Part shown: positions 53,398 through 62,305 of the stretch, piece by piece
How positions within the stretch are numbered: the first letter of the stretch is position 1
How the letters are laid out: each line of letters starts with the position of its first letter
NCBI RefSeq assembly: GCF_000376785.1
Contig: NZ_AQXX01000141.1
Span: 62,001 to 126,000, forward strand
Direction: 5' to 3'
Length of the DNA: 64,000 nucleotides
From: Hahella ganghwensis DSM 17046
GTDB taxonomy: Bacteria; Pseudomonadota; Gammaproteobacteria; Pseudomonadales; Oleiphilaceae
Translations under genes and position numbers: made by a program
The notes under the pieces: generated by a model
The model's database searches: none
Told to the model about the DNA's origin: nothing
The model's input: the letters and a program-made list of their open reading frames with translations, nothing else

Positions 53398-53426
53398 AGT
53401 GTAGAGATAAGCGTTATTATTGTCCA
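53398..53426 (-). promoter_or_regulatory. Candidate sigma-70 promoter of thiC
   Basis: On the minus strand TGGACA (53421-53426) and TACACT (53398-53403) are 17 bp apart. A start about 7 nt on would put the RNA 5' end right at the aptamer. Confidence 0.5.
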
Positions 53427-53979
53427 TCATGTATACAGTGAACACATTAAAACAGGCAATAGCCCTCAACTCGAAACGCAGAAGCTATGACTTGGGGCGA
53501 GTTAAAGGTCTAACTAAGAGGGGAGCCGCCTTCGACGACCAGGACAATTAGTCTCAAATAAACTCTTTACTTTTCAATCAATCACATTCAATGTCGGCTC
53601 TTATTCTGAATCTGCCGCCAACCCAGCATTGATCCGATGCCAACCAAAAGTTGGTGAAGCAGAAGTTACTATCTTTCGTCGAACGTCATGTCGGGAGTTT
53701 AGGTACAAGGATCTGCAGTAGTAATTTCAGAAGCCTCCGGGGAGACTCTAAAAAAATATCAGCAAAACCTATCTTAATGTTGCCCCAATGGCGACTCTGG
53801 TAGTTTTTCAGAGGTTCCTCAGGTTTAATTGAATCAGTGCTACCTGTCCGTATCACTGAGCTGTTTCCGGAGAGTTTAAGTCTCGGGTAACGAATGGATT
53901 AAGTACCACCGACCAGTCCGGATATCCGTGGCTGTTTTCGGTGAATTAAACGGTCAATGATCTCAACGAAGGTATTCAC
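53427..53979. other. Long gap between the thiC promoter and tolC
   Basis: About 550 bp with no supported gene. Short dyads occur, such as AACTCG/CGAGTT near 53475 and CCAAC/GTTGG near 53640. The tolC promoter and leader must be here, but no strong hexamer pair stood out. Confidence 0.4.
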
Positions 53980-55308
53980 ATGACATTCCGCTTTCGCCTC
54001 CTGCCAATTGTGGCCAGCTCGCTTTTCATTTCGTTGTCGGCCCAGGCTATTGATCTCACCGGCGCTTACCAGAAGGCAACTGAATATGATTCAGAGCTGG
54101 CAACTGCTCTGGCCGCGCGTAACGCTTCTGCTGAAAGTGTCACTATTTCCCGTTCTGGCCTGCTACCTCAGATTGTTCTGGGCGGAGCCGTGACTCACCA
54201 TGACGTAGAAAAGGGTTCCGGTGCCGATGACAGTTATGTCACAGAAGGTGCAGAACTAAGTGTTACCCAACCATTGTTGAAGTTCGACACTTATCACAAC
54301 TTCAAAGCAAGTGAGTACGCCAGCAATCAAGCTGATGCAGAGCTGAGAACAGCCGAGCAATCACTGATTTTCCGAACCGCCGACGCATACTTCGGCGTAC
54401 TTCGGGCCTGGGACGATCTGACTACCGCCAGGCGCGCTGAGGAAGCATTCAAACGACAGTGGGAACAAGCCAAAGAACGATTTGAAGTTGGCCTGATCGC
54501 CATTACGGAGGTCCATGAATCCAAAGCAACTTACGATTCAGGGAAAGTTGCCCGGATCAACGCACAGGGACAGGTGGATGTCGCCCTTGAAACACTGGAG
54601 CGTATTACCGGTGGATACTTTGATCGCATCCAGGTATTGAGCCAGGAATTTCCAGTCGCCATGTTGACGCCTAACTCAGTCAGTGACTGGGAAAACATCG
54701 CGTTCGAAAACAACCCTCAGCTTCTCGCAGCACGCTGGAGTGTTCAAAGTGCAGATAGCGTGGTGTCTTCACGTAAAGCTGGCCATTACCCCACCCTGGA
54801 TGCGGTAGCCAGCTATGCCTATAGCGACTTCAACGGCCCGGCTCCAGCGGACGATGACTCTACAGACGCCAGCATCGCCCTGAATCTCACCGTCCCCCTT
54901 TATACCGGCGGCGGCACTCAGGCCGGCGTCCGACAAGCCCGTTATCAGCTTGAGCAAGCCCAGGAAACTCTGAACACCACTCAACGTAACATCCGCCTTC
55001 AGTTACGCAGCCTGTACAGGACTCTGCAAACCAACATCGAGGCCATTCAAGCACGCAAGCAGGAAATTGTGTCCAACGAAAGTGCTCTTCAGGCCACCAG
55101 AGCAGGATACGACGTTGGTACCCGAAACATTGTGGAAGTTCTGGATGCCGAGCGCCGTTATTTTGAATCATTATCCAACTATGCCAATGCTCGCTACGAC
55201 TTTGTCGTCAACCAGCTTTCCTTCAAACAAACTGCGGGAGTCCTCTCCATGCAGGACATAGAAGAGCTGAACAAATGGCTGGGCGCTCCGGTTCAGGTAA
55301 CCAACTAA
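53980..55308 (+). CDS. tolC: TolC-family outer membrane efflux channel
   Basis: 442 aa. Signal peptide (about 1-23, ending SAQA), then two OEP repeats of beta-strand plus long helices; GLIAITEVHESKATYDSGK and VGTRNIVEVLDAERRYFES are the repeat signatures. It forms a trimeric outer-membrane exit duct for RND and ABC exporters and type I secretion. thiC-tolC adjacency is as in Pseudomonas. Confidence 0.95.
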   Translation: MTFRFRLLPIVASSLFISLSAQAIDLTGAYQKATEYDSELATALAARNASAESVTISRSGLLPQIVLGGAVTHHDVEKGSGADDSYVTEGAELSVTQPLLKFDTYHNFKASEYASNQADAELRTAEQSLIFRTADAYFGVLRAWDDLTTARRAEEAFKRQWEQAKERFEVGLIAITEVHESKATYDSGKVARINAQGQVDVALETLERITGGYFDRIQVLSQEFPVAMLTPNSVSDWENIAFENNPQLLAARWSVQSADSVVSSRKAGHYPTLDAVASYAYSDFNGPAPADDDSTDASIALNLTVPLYTGGGTQAGVRQARYQLEQAQETLNTTQRNIRLQLRSLYRTLQTNIEAIQARKQEIVSNESALQATRAGYDVGTRNIVEVLDAERRYFESLSNYANARYDFVVNQLSFKQTAGVLSMQDIEELNKWLGAPVQVTN

Positions 55309-55357
55309 TCAAGTTGCCCGTTATTCTACTTACGAACGAAGAGCAGAACTCTTGAAT

Positions 55358-55377
55358 GGGGCGTGTTATCGCGCCCC
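55358..55377 (+). terminator. Hairpin at the tolC/waaA convergence
   Basis: GGGGCG (55358-55363) pairs with CGCCCC (55372-55377). It overlaps the last codons of waaA. A small AAGAG/CTCTT stem lies just left. No T run, so moderate support. Confidence 0.4.
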
Positions 55378-56646
55378 CGGCGGAATTACTCGCTCTTCGA
55401 TCCCTGCCAGTAATCGTTCCAGAGCTCCCTGATTCTTCTTCACAAAAGCCACAGCCCGCTCTCCCTGCTCACGACGCATCTGATCATTCCTCAACAACTT
55501 GCCAATCTCCGAAGTCAGACTGGCCTCGTTGATTGTTACCAGAACACCTTCTGATTCGAGACGGTGACAGATATCCTGGAAGTTAAAAACGTGCGCGCCC
55601 ATCAATACGGGTATTCCCAAAGCGGCAGGCTCCAGAGGGTTGTGTCCTCCACGCTGGATCAGGCTGCCACCAACAAATGCCACATCCGTTGCGGCATAAA
55701 ATCTCATCAACTCCCCCATAGTGTCACCCAGCACTACCTGAACCTCAGGCGTGAACGGCTTCCGGTGACTTCTTCGGGCCATCACAAGACCTGCTTGCTC
55801 AATGATTCCAGCAACAGAATCAAAACGCTCTGGATGCCTCGGGACGATCACCAGCATCAGAGAAGGATCTTCCTGAAGTAATTGGCGAAACATATTCAAT
55901 AAAATGCGCTCCTCACCCTCGTGAGTACTTCCAGCCACAATCACCAGACGTTCTTCCCCCCACTGAAGCCGTAGCTCAGACCCAGACTGGCGCAACTCGT
56001 CCGAAATCTGAATATCAAACTTGATACTGCCCGTCGTGGTAAGGTTTTCTACCTTCACCCCCAAACGGTCGAAGCGAGCGGCATCGTCAGCGCTTTGAGC
56101 TGCAACCCAGCTCAAATCAGCAAACATTGATGACGTCAGACCGCTCACTTTTTCATAACCTCTGGCAGAGCGTTCCGACATTCGACCGTTAGCCAATATG
56201 GTGGGTACCCCTCGCCGCTGACAGAAATGCACCCAGTTTGGCCACAGCTCAGTTTCCATAACAATCAGCCCGACAGGGTTCAGACGCTGAAAGAAACGGG
56301 AAATACATCCAGGGAGATCATATGGCGCGTAAACGTGAAAAACGGAATCTCCGAACAACGCCTTAACTCGTTCAGATCCCGTTGGTGTCATCGTTGTCAC
56401 CACCAGACGGCAATGCGGGAAGCGTGCCAGCAAAGCTTTGATCATAGGAGCTGCAGCAACGGTTTCACCAACGGAGACAGAATGAATCCAGAGTGTAGGC
56501 CGGTCGTCTTTGGGGGCCTTGAATATCCCTAGACGCTCAAGCCAGCGTTGACGGTATTGTGGAGCTTTTCGCCCTCGCCACCACAAACGCATTAATACCA
56601 GAGGTAATATCAGGTAATAAAGCAAAGTGTAGAAGAGTCTTGTCAT
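55366..56646 (-). CDS. waaA: 3-deoxy-D-manno-octulosonic acid transferase
   Basis: 426 aa GT30 enzyme. N-terminal membrane anchor (about 4-22), SVGETVAAAPMI, METELWPNW, and GGHNPLEPAALG in the donor-binding domain. It adds Kdo to lipid A precursor at the inner membrane. Standard length. Confidence 0.96.
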   Translation of the reverse strand: MTRLFYTLLYYLILPLVLMRLWWRGRKAPQYRQRWLERLGIFKAPKDDRPTLWIHSVSVGETVAAAPMIKALLARFPHCRLVVTTMTPTGSERVKALFGDSVFHVYAPYDLPGCISRFFQRLNPVGLIVMETELWPNWVHFCQRRGVPTILANGRMSERSARGYEKVSGLTSSMFADLSWVAAQSADDAARFDRLGVKVENLTTTGSIKFDIQISDELRQSGSELRLQWGEERLVIVAGSTHEGEERILLNMFRQLLQEDPSLMLVIVPRHPERFDSVAGIIEQAGLVMARRSHRKPFTPEVQVVLGDTMGELMRFYAATDVAFVGGSLIQRGGHNPLEPAALGIPVLMGAHVFNFQDICHRLESEGVLVTINEASLTSEIGKLLRNDQMRREQGERAVAFVKKNQGALERLLAGIEERVIPPGAR

Positions 56647-56779
56647 GTTATTTTTGATCTATAGGCTTGTGTGAATCAGCCGCGGAGTGTACCACAACTC
56701 TGCCTTTCAACTGCGGACTGCGCAATGTAGACCGTCACGAAACATTACAATATCCCAATCTGAATTTTCAGGGATTGGT

Positions 56780-56808
56780 TTGGGTTCACATACCGGACTC
56801 GCTATAAT
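56780..56808 (+). promoter_or_regulatory. Candidate sigma-70 promoter of the FAD/AKR pair
   Basis: TTGGGT (56780-56785) and a perfect TATAAT (56803-56808) with a 17-bp spacer, 31 nt before the ATG at 56840. Confidence 0.55.
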
Positions 56809-56839
56809 GGCGCCCGATTTGTCAGCATGAGGCCAGTCC

Positions 56840-58042
56840 ATGGCAGAAATTCTCGAAACCGACATCGTCATCATTGGGGGCGGTATTGCCGGTTTATGGC
56901 TCAACTACCGTCTTCGCACGGCCGGTTACAGCACAGTGCTGCTTGAACGCCAAAGTCTGGGAGGCGGACAGTCCGTCCGCTCACAGGGAATTATTCACGG
57001 CGGCACCAAGTATGCTCTCCATGGCGCCCTGACCAATGCGTCCAACGCCATCGCAGATATGCCCGCCCGCTGGCGCGCCTGTCTGAAAGGGGAAGGCGAT
57101 GTGGATCTCACCTCAGCCAGAATTCTCTCTGAGCATCACTATATGTGGTCTCGGGATCGCCTCATGTCCAAGCTGACTTCATTTTTTGCCAGTAAGGCTG
57201 TCAGAGGTAGGGTTGAAGCGGATGACCTGGAACATCGCCCAGAGGCGTTCAAAGACCCAGGATTCCACGGTAACTTTTACGCCTTGAATGAAATTGTGGT
57301 GGATGTCCCCAGCGTCATTAACTCGCTGACGAGTCCCTTCGGTGACGGTATCTACCAGTATGATTGCGCTCAACACAGCTCGCTGGAACTGGACAACGGA
57401 AAGGTTAATGACCTTCAGTTGTTTGGCAAAAATAAACGTGTTCGCATCAAAGCAAAGCGCTACATCCTGGCAGCAGGCGAAGGCAATGAGAGCGTGCTTC
57501 ACAGTGCGCAGCTCCAGGGGCCAGCCATGCAACGTCGCCCATTGCACATGGTGGTGGTGAAACATCACTACCCTCACCCGATCTACGCCCACTGTATTGG
57601 TTCTGGCAGCAAACCTCTGCTGACGATTACCACTCACTACATGGCCGACGGACAGCCGGTTTGGTACCTTGGCGGCAACCTGGCCGAAACCGGTGTTGAA
57701 CTGGATAAACAGACCCAACTGGATTCAGCCAAAACGATTGTCAAGGAGCTACTCCCTTGGATCGACTTGGGCGACGCCCAGTGGAACAGTTTCATGATCC
57801 ATCGGGCAGAACCCCAGCAAAATGCTATGTTGAGACCGGATTCGGCCTTTGTCCACCAGTCTGAGAATATTATCACCTGCTGGCCTACCAAACTGGCACT
57901 GACCCCCAATCTGGTGGATGAAGTATTCGCCAAGCTGAAACAGGACAATATCACGCCTGGTGCGGAAACCGATTACAATCAGCTGAAGTTCCTGAACCGC
58001 CCCACGGTCAGTCAGCCTGTATGGGAGGATTTACTGTCATGA
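56840..58042 (+). CDS. FAD-dependent oxidoreductase (DAO/GlpD-like), function unknown
   Basis: 400 aa. N-terminal FAD motif IVIIGGGIAGLWLNYRL and QSVRSQGIIHGGTKYAL as in DAO superfamily enzymes. No membrane segment. GAGG lies 7 nt before the ATG. The stop overlaps the aldo-keto reductase start by 4 nt (ATGA), so the two products are made together. A similar pair sits near waaA in Pseudomonas. Substrate unknown; a hydroxy-acid or amine oxidation is only a guess. Confidence 0.8.
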   Translation: MAEILETDIVIIGGGIAGLWLNYRLRTAGYSTVLLERQSLGGGQSVRSQGIIHGGTKYALHGALTNASNAIADMPARWRACLKGEGDVDLTSARILSEHHYMWSRDRLMSKLTSFFASKAVRGRVEADDLEHRPEAFKDPGFHGNFYALNEIVVDVPSVINSLTSPFGDGIYQYDCAQHSSLELDNGKVNDLQLFGKNKRVRIKAKRYILAAGEGNESVLHSAQLQGPAMQRRPLHMVVVKHHYPHPIYAHCIGSGSKPLLTITTHYMADGQPVWYLGGNLAETGVELDKQTQLDSAKTIVKELLPWIDLGDAQWNSFMIHRAEPQQNAMLRPDSAFVHQSENIITCWPTKLALTPNLVDEVFAKLKQDNITPGAETDYNQLKFLNRPTVSQPVWEDLLS

Positions 58043-58824
58043 TCTACCGCCCACTGGGCCAGTCCGGACTGGAAGTCAGTTGCCTTGGACTGGGCACTGT
58101 AAAGCTGGGACGTAATCAGGGAGTGAAATATCCGCAAGGCTTTGAGCTTCCCAATGACCGGGATGCCAAGGCGATCATCAATCTCGCCGCCGACCTCGGC
58201 ATGAACCTTATTGATACGGCTCCGGCCTACGGAATAAGCGAGGAACGCTTGGGAACTCTGCTCCAGGGTCAGCGCAACCGCTGGATCATCTGCACCAAAG
58301 TCGGTGAAGAATTCGATCAGGGCAAGTCCAGCTTTAATTTTTCCCCTGAGCACATCCGCTTCAGTATCGAACGCAGTCTTAAACGCCTGAAAACAGACTA
58401 TCTTGATCTTGTACTGGTCCACTCGGACGGTAATGATCTGGACATTATTCAACAGGGTGCAATTGATGCCCTGAACGAACTGAAGCAACAGGGCTTGGTC
58501 AGAGCAACAGGCATGTCTACCAAGACGGTTGAGGGCGGCATTGAAGCTCTACGCCACAGTGATGTCGCCATGGTGACTTACAACCTGAATGAGCGGCAGG
58601 AAAGTGAGGTAATTGATTTTGCCCGGGAACAGGGCAAAGGCATTCTGATCAAGAAAGCGCTGGCCAGCGGACATCTGTGTCTAAAGCCTGGTGAAGATGC
58701 TCTGACAGAGAGCTTTCGTTTTGTATTCTCGAATCCAGGCGTCACCAGTGCCATTGTCGGTACGATAAATCCACTACACATGAAAGCCAATATTGACGCC
58801 CTGGAGCGGGTCATTCAGGCGTAA
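58039..58824 (+). CDS. Aldo/keto reductase, coupled to the FAD oxidoreductase
   Basis: 261 aa from ATG 58039, with GGGAGGA 9 nt upstream inside the previous gene. AKR catalytic set: Asp and Tyr in LIDTAPAYG, Lys in IICTKVG, His in LVLVHSDG, and the NADP end (SAIVGTINPLHMKANI). It is an NADPH-dependent carbonyl reductase of unknown substrate. Confidence 0.85.
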   Translation: MIYRPLGQSGLEVSCLGLGTVKLGRNQGVKYPQGFELPNDRDAKAIINLAADLGMNLIDTAPAYGISEERLGTLLQGQRNRWIICTKVGEEFDQGKSSFNFSPEHIRFSIERSLKRLKTDYLDLVLVHSDGNDLDIIQQGAIDALNELKQQGLVRATGMSTKTVEGGIEALRHSDVAMVTYNLNERQESEVIDFAREQGKGILIKKALASGHLCLKPGEDALTESFRFVFSNPGVTSAIVGTINPLHMKANIDALERVIQA

Positions 58825-58827
58825 AAA

Positions 58828-58848
58828 AGCCGCCCTTAAGAGGCGGCT
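58828..58848 (-). terminator. Terminator of the DUF2333 gene
   Basis: AGCCGCC (58828-58834) and GGCGGCT (58842-58848) form a 7-bp stem; read leftward it runs into six T. It also follows the AKR stop by a few nt and may act both ways. Confidence 0.8.
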
Positions 58849-58878
58849 CCTGATGAACCCTGCTTTCCCTTGATGCAA

Positions 58879-59928
58879 TCAGCCCTGGGCCAATAAACTT
58901 CTCAGATCAATAATCGCTGCGTTGGCACGTGAAATGTAAGACGCCATGGTTAACGAGTGATTCGCCAACACACCAAAACCACTGCCATTCAGAATAAACG
59001 GACTCCAGACAGATTCCTGGGTTGCTTCCAGCTCTACTACTATCTGACGCAGACTGACAGTAGCGTTTTTATCTTTCAATACTGCCGCAAAATCCACTTC
59101 AATGGCTTTCAGAATATGAATCAATGCCCACGCTGTGCCGCGAGCCTCATAAAACACATCATCCACTTCCAGCCATGGGGTTTTTAATTCCTGTTCCTCG
59201 ACCCCCGGCGTGGACTGCTGTGCTGCCGGATCGCCGGCCAGATCAACATCGAATTGTCGCTTGCCGACACTTTCACTGAGCCTCTGCGACAGACTGCCAA
59301 GACGGGTTTCCACATCCGTCAGCCAGCTTCTCAGGTTATCTGATCGAGCATAGAATTGGCCATCGTTCTTGTCTGTGTCCGCCAGGCGCACCATATAACG
59401 CTTAAGCGCAGTGACACCTCGACGATACTCAGACTCTGTTGAAGGAATCATCCAGGAAGCGCTGTCAAAATGCAGTTGAGGCTCAGCAATCGTGAGATCC
59501 CGATCTTCAACAGACTGACTTTGAGAGCGACTGATGTCTTTCCGCAGCGCCCGGCTTAAGTCCCTTACCTGTACCAGCACCCCAAACTCCCAGTTAGAAA
59601 TATTGTCCAGCCAGACACCGGGAGGAAAAACATCATTGCTGATATATCCACCATTTTTCTGCATCAGGGTTTCCACGAGTGTAATCAACGTGGCAGTGGT
59701 TGTAGTGCCAACGACCGTATTGGTCTGCTGCTCGCCTACCAGCAACCGGGTTGATTCATTCACATCAAATAACTCAGGTTCCTGACTCCAGTACCAACCG
59801 ACAAGCACAGAGGCCAACAGATATACCAGCAACAGGATCCCGATAAACTTCAACAACCTGCCACCGCCAAGATAATCCTCAAGATCCTCCCAACGCTCCA
59901 CAAAGAAATTTTTCATTGATTGCCACAT
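58879..59928 (-). CDS. DUF2333 family membrane protein
   Basis: 349 aa. One N-terminal membrane helix (about 27-50: FIGILLLVYLLASVLVGWYW), remainder periplasmic and mainly helical. DUF2333 family, function unknown. AAAGG precedes the ATG at 59928. It lies 57 nt downstream of the LapD-like gene, same strand, and is probably co-transcribed, which suggests a link to c-di-GMP envelope control. Confidence 0.82.
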   Translation of the reverse strand: MWQSMKNFFVERWEDLEDYLGGGRLLKFIGILLLVYLLASVLVGWYWSQEPELFDVNESTRLLVGEQQTNTVVGTTTTATLITLVETLMQKNGGYISNDVFPPGVWLDNISNWEFGVLVQVRDLSRALRKDISRSQSQSVEDRDLTIAEPQLHFDSASWMIPSTESEYRRGVTALKRYMVRLADTDKNDGQFYARSDNLRSWLTDVETRLGSLSQRLSESVGKRQFDVDLAGDPAAQQSTPGVEEQELKTPWLEVDDVFYEARGTAWALIHILKAIEVDFAAVLKDKNATVSLRQIVVELEATQESVWSPFILNGSGFGVLANHSLTMASYISRANAAIIDLRSLLAQG

Positions 59929-59985
59929 AAACCTTTCCAGTATTGATATGTATCCGTCAGCCCCGGCATAGAGATCAAACGGTTG

Positions 59986-62043
59986 TCATCCGCCCAAATG
60001 CACAGGCTCTGACTGAGGATGGCATATATGATACCCCATTGCACCATCCACCCCGATATTCATCAGACAATCCCACTCTTCCTGACTCTCCACCCCTACG
60101 GCAATGACCAGACTGTTTTGAGAGTGCGCAATCTGCACAATAGAACGAAGATAAAACTGATGCCCATCATCTTCGTCGATATTTTTCACCAATCCCGGGT
60201 CCACCTTAATCGCATCCACAGACAAATCCCGCAAGTATCCGAAAGGTAAGCCAGCCGTGCCAAAACGACCGATCACCAGACGATAACCAAAGCGTTGGCG
60301 CAACTGTATCAACACATCAACACCTGCCCAACATACCTGCAGCGCATATTCAGGACATTCAAGGTACAAGCGTCCAGTCTCCCCCTCATACTTATGCAGC
60401 AAAGCCGTTAAAACTGCTGCCAGATCATCCCTGGCGAGAGTCTGAACAGAGAGCAATATGCACAACGCACCATCTTCAGGATGCTGACTCAATCGATGCA
60501 ATCCCTGTTCAAGCATGCACAAATCAAGTTCGGACGTCATCGCAAAGCGATTCAACATTGGAACAAACTCTGCGGCAGCATGCTGCCCGTGCTCATCAGC
60601 CAGCCTGGCCAGGACTTGCTGCATGATGACACCTTGACGCGCCACATCTGGGAGAGCTTCATTTGATATTGAGTTCGTCCCGTTATTTTTCTCACTTATC
60701 CCCAGACTGACAACAGGTTGAAAGTTCATTACAAATCCCTGCCTGTCCAACGCCTCACGTAATAACTCCCGCCAAAACGAGGCCGTTTTGACCGGATCAG
60801 AAGATCGTTTCAGGTCACCATCTGCCGCCGACCACCCGCCTCCCGAAGACTGTACCGCCTCCTGAGCTGCAAAGTCAGCAGCAGAAAGTAAATCGCTAAG
60901 GTTATCGCCGTCCCGGCACAAGACCATCCCCAGAGCTGTCACGCAATCACCATCTTTCTGCAAAGCCTCCAAAGCCTGCAGACGCATTAATAATTGATCA
61001 GCCAGCTCTCCAGCATGCTCAAGATCAAAGGCCGGAATAAATGCCGCAAAGGAAGAACCAGCGTGGCGAGCCACATAACTGCCCACAACAGCACGTACCT
61101 CGTCCTGCAGGACTTCAGCCACCTCAGTCAAGAGTTGATCCCCGGAAGACCTCCCATACTTTTCGTTGTATCGACCAAAACCTTTTAGTTCCAGCAACCA
61201 AAGTACCCCACTACCTTCCCCTGCACCACTGGACAGACCTGCCTGCAACCGCTTATCAAATGTCTCACGGTTAATCAGCCCCGTAACAGAATCCTGAAGC
61301 GCAGTCCTGCGAAGGCTCTCGATAGTATGGACCTGTTCATCAAACATGGTTCTTATTGAGGCAGTCATCGTGTTAACAGCCTCTGTCACCCGTCGCATTT
61401 CTTTGGTGGCCGGTAACGGAAGGGTTACATCAAAACGGCGATGCGCGATTTTGTCTGCTGCTGATTCCAGTCGCTTCAGGGGGCGCAACAACTGCCTCAA
61501 CAACAGATGTAGCAATAGAAAGACCACGCATCCCAGTATGACAAATAACGCCCCCTGCTGTTTGACAGTAGACCAGAGGTCACGGTAAGCCAAGCCTGGA
61601 TGGCTTCTGACCTGCAGAGTCCCAACCCTTTTCCAGCCGGAGACGACATCTGCCTGCCCCAAGGGAGTCTGCAGCGGCATTATAGAAATAAACCAGTCAG
61701 GAACCTCTTCCAGGCTCAGCAGCGCACTACGGTTAATAACGACCTGTCCCTGGCTATCCAGCAGACGCACATTCGAGTATGCGCCGGAATCAAAAATCGC
61801 ATCGATCATCGAGGATGCAGCGACCCAGTCGCCTTCCACGGCAACCGTCGACAGCGAAAGCCCCAGTGAAGTCGCTGAATCCTGACCATGGGAAGTAAGC
61901 TGGGCCTGAAGATACTCCCGCTTTTGCACCACATTCAGTATCAACCCGCCGAGCAGGAGCATGACCAATACACCATATACCACTGCCAGCAGCAGTCCTT
62001 TAAAACTATACAGTCCTCGGGGTTCCTGGGGCTTATGAGTCAC
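59986..62043 (-). CDS. LapD-like degenerate GGDEF-EAL membrane receptor
   Basis: 685 aa with GTG start, AGAGGA 10 nt upstream. Membrane helix 14-38, periplasmic LapD/MoxY N-terminal domain, helix 165-185, HAMP (about 186-240), GGDEF domain whose signature reads HAGSSF (327-332), and an EAL domain in which the catalytic DDFG reads GRFG (592-595). Both enzymatic centres are lost, as in LapD, which binds c-di-GMP and holds the protease LapG to keep adhesins on the surface. No lapG gene is in the window. EAL here might still bind ligand. Confidence 0.85.
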   Translation of the reverse strand: MTHKPQEPRGLYSFKGLLLAVVYGVLVMLLLGGLILNVVQKREYLQAQLTSHGQDSATSLGLSLSTVAVEGDWVAASSMIDAIFDSGAYSNVRLLDSQGQVVINRSALLSLEEVPDWFISIMPLQTPLGQADVVSGWKRVGTLQVRSHPGLAYRDLWSTVKQQGALFVILGCVVFLLLHLLLRQLLRPLKRLESAADKIAHRRFDVTLPLPATKEMRRVTEAVNTMTASIRTMFDEQVHTIESLRRTALQDSVTGLINRETFDKRLQAGLSSGAGEGSGVLWLLELKGFGRYNEKYGRSSGDQLLTEVAEVLQDEVRAVVGSYVARHAGSSFAAFIPAFDLEHAGELADQLLMRLQALEALQKDGDCVTALGMVLCRDGDNLSDLLSAADFAAQEAVQSSGGGWSAADGDLKRSSDPVKTASFWRELLREALDRQGFVMNFQPVVSLGISEKNNGTNSISNEALPDVARQGVIMQQVLARLADEHGQHAAAEFVPMLNRFAMTSELDLCMLEQGLHRLSQHPEDGALCILLSVQTLARDDLAAVLTALLHKYEGETGRLYLECPEYALQVCWAGVDVLIQLRQRFGYRLVIGRFGTAGLPFGYLRDLSVDAIKVDPGLVKNIDEDDGHQFYLRSIVQIAHSQNSLVIAVGVESQEEWDCLMNIGVDGAMGYHICHPQSEPVHLGG

Positions 62044-62305
62044 CGGATTTTTATCCTCTTATTTTCTCTGGAGCTGTTGATACTCATTTTCCACTGACAG
62101 AAATCTGATGAAAGTCTCACTCGAACAATAAGTTACAGAGCTATACAGTTTCCCACTATGCTGATTCGAAAAACCACTACTATACTTCATCTAATTGAAA
62201 GAATAACAATAGAAGAGCCTGGACGAAGACCACAAATCAGATAATTTCCAGCTCATACTCTAATCAGGCACCTTCACCACAGGACTCTTCAGAAAAAAAG
62301 CGGAA

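Noticed and set aside
53253-53441. 62-codon plus-strand frame upstream of thiC
   Set aside because: It covers the TPP aptamer on the opposite strand, whose conserved bases explain the sequence.
59986-62043. Active diguanylate cyclase or phosphodiesterase
   Set aside because: GGDEF reads HAGSSF and the EAL DDFG motif reads GRFG; both activities should be absent.
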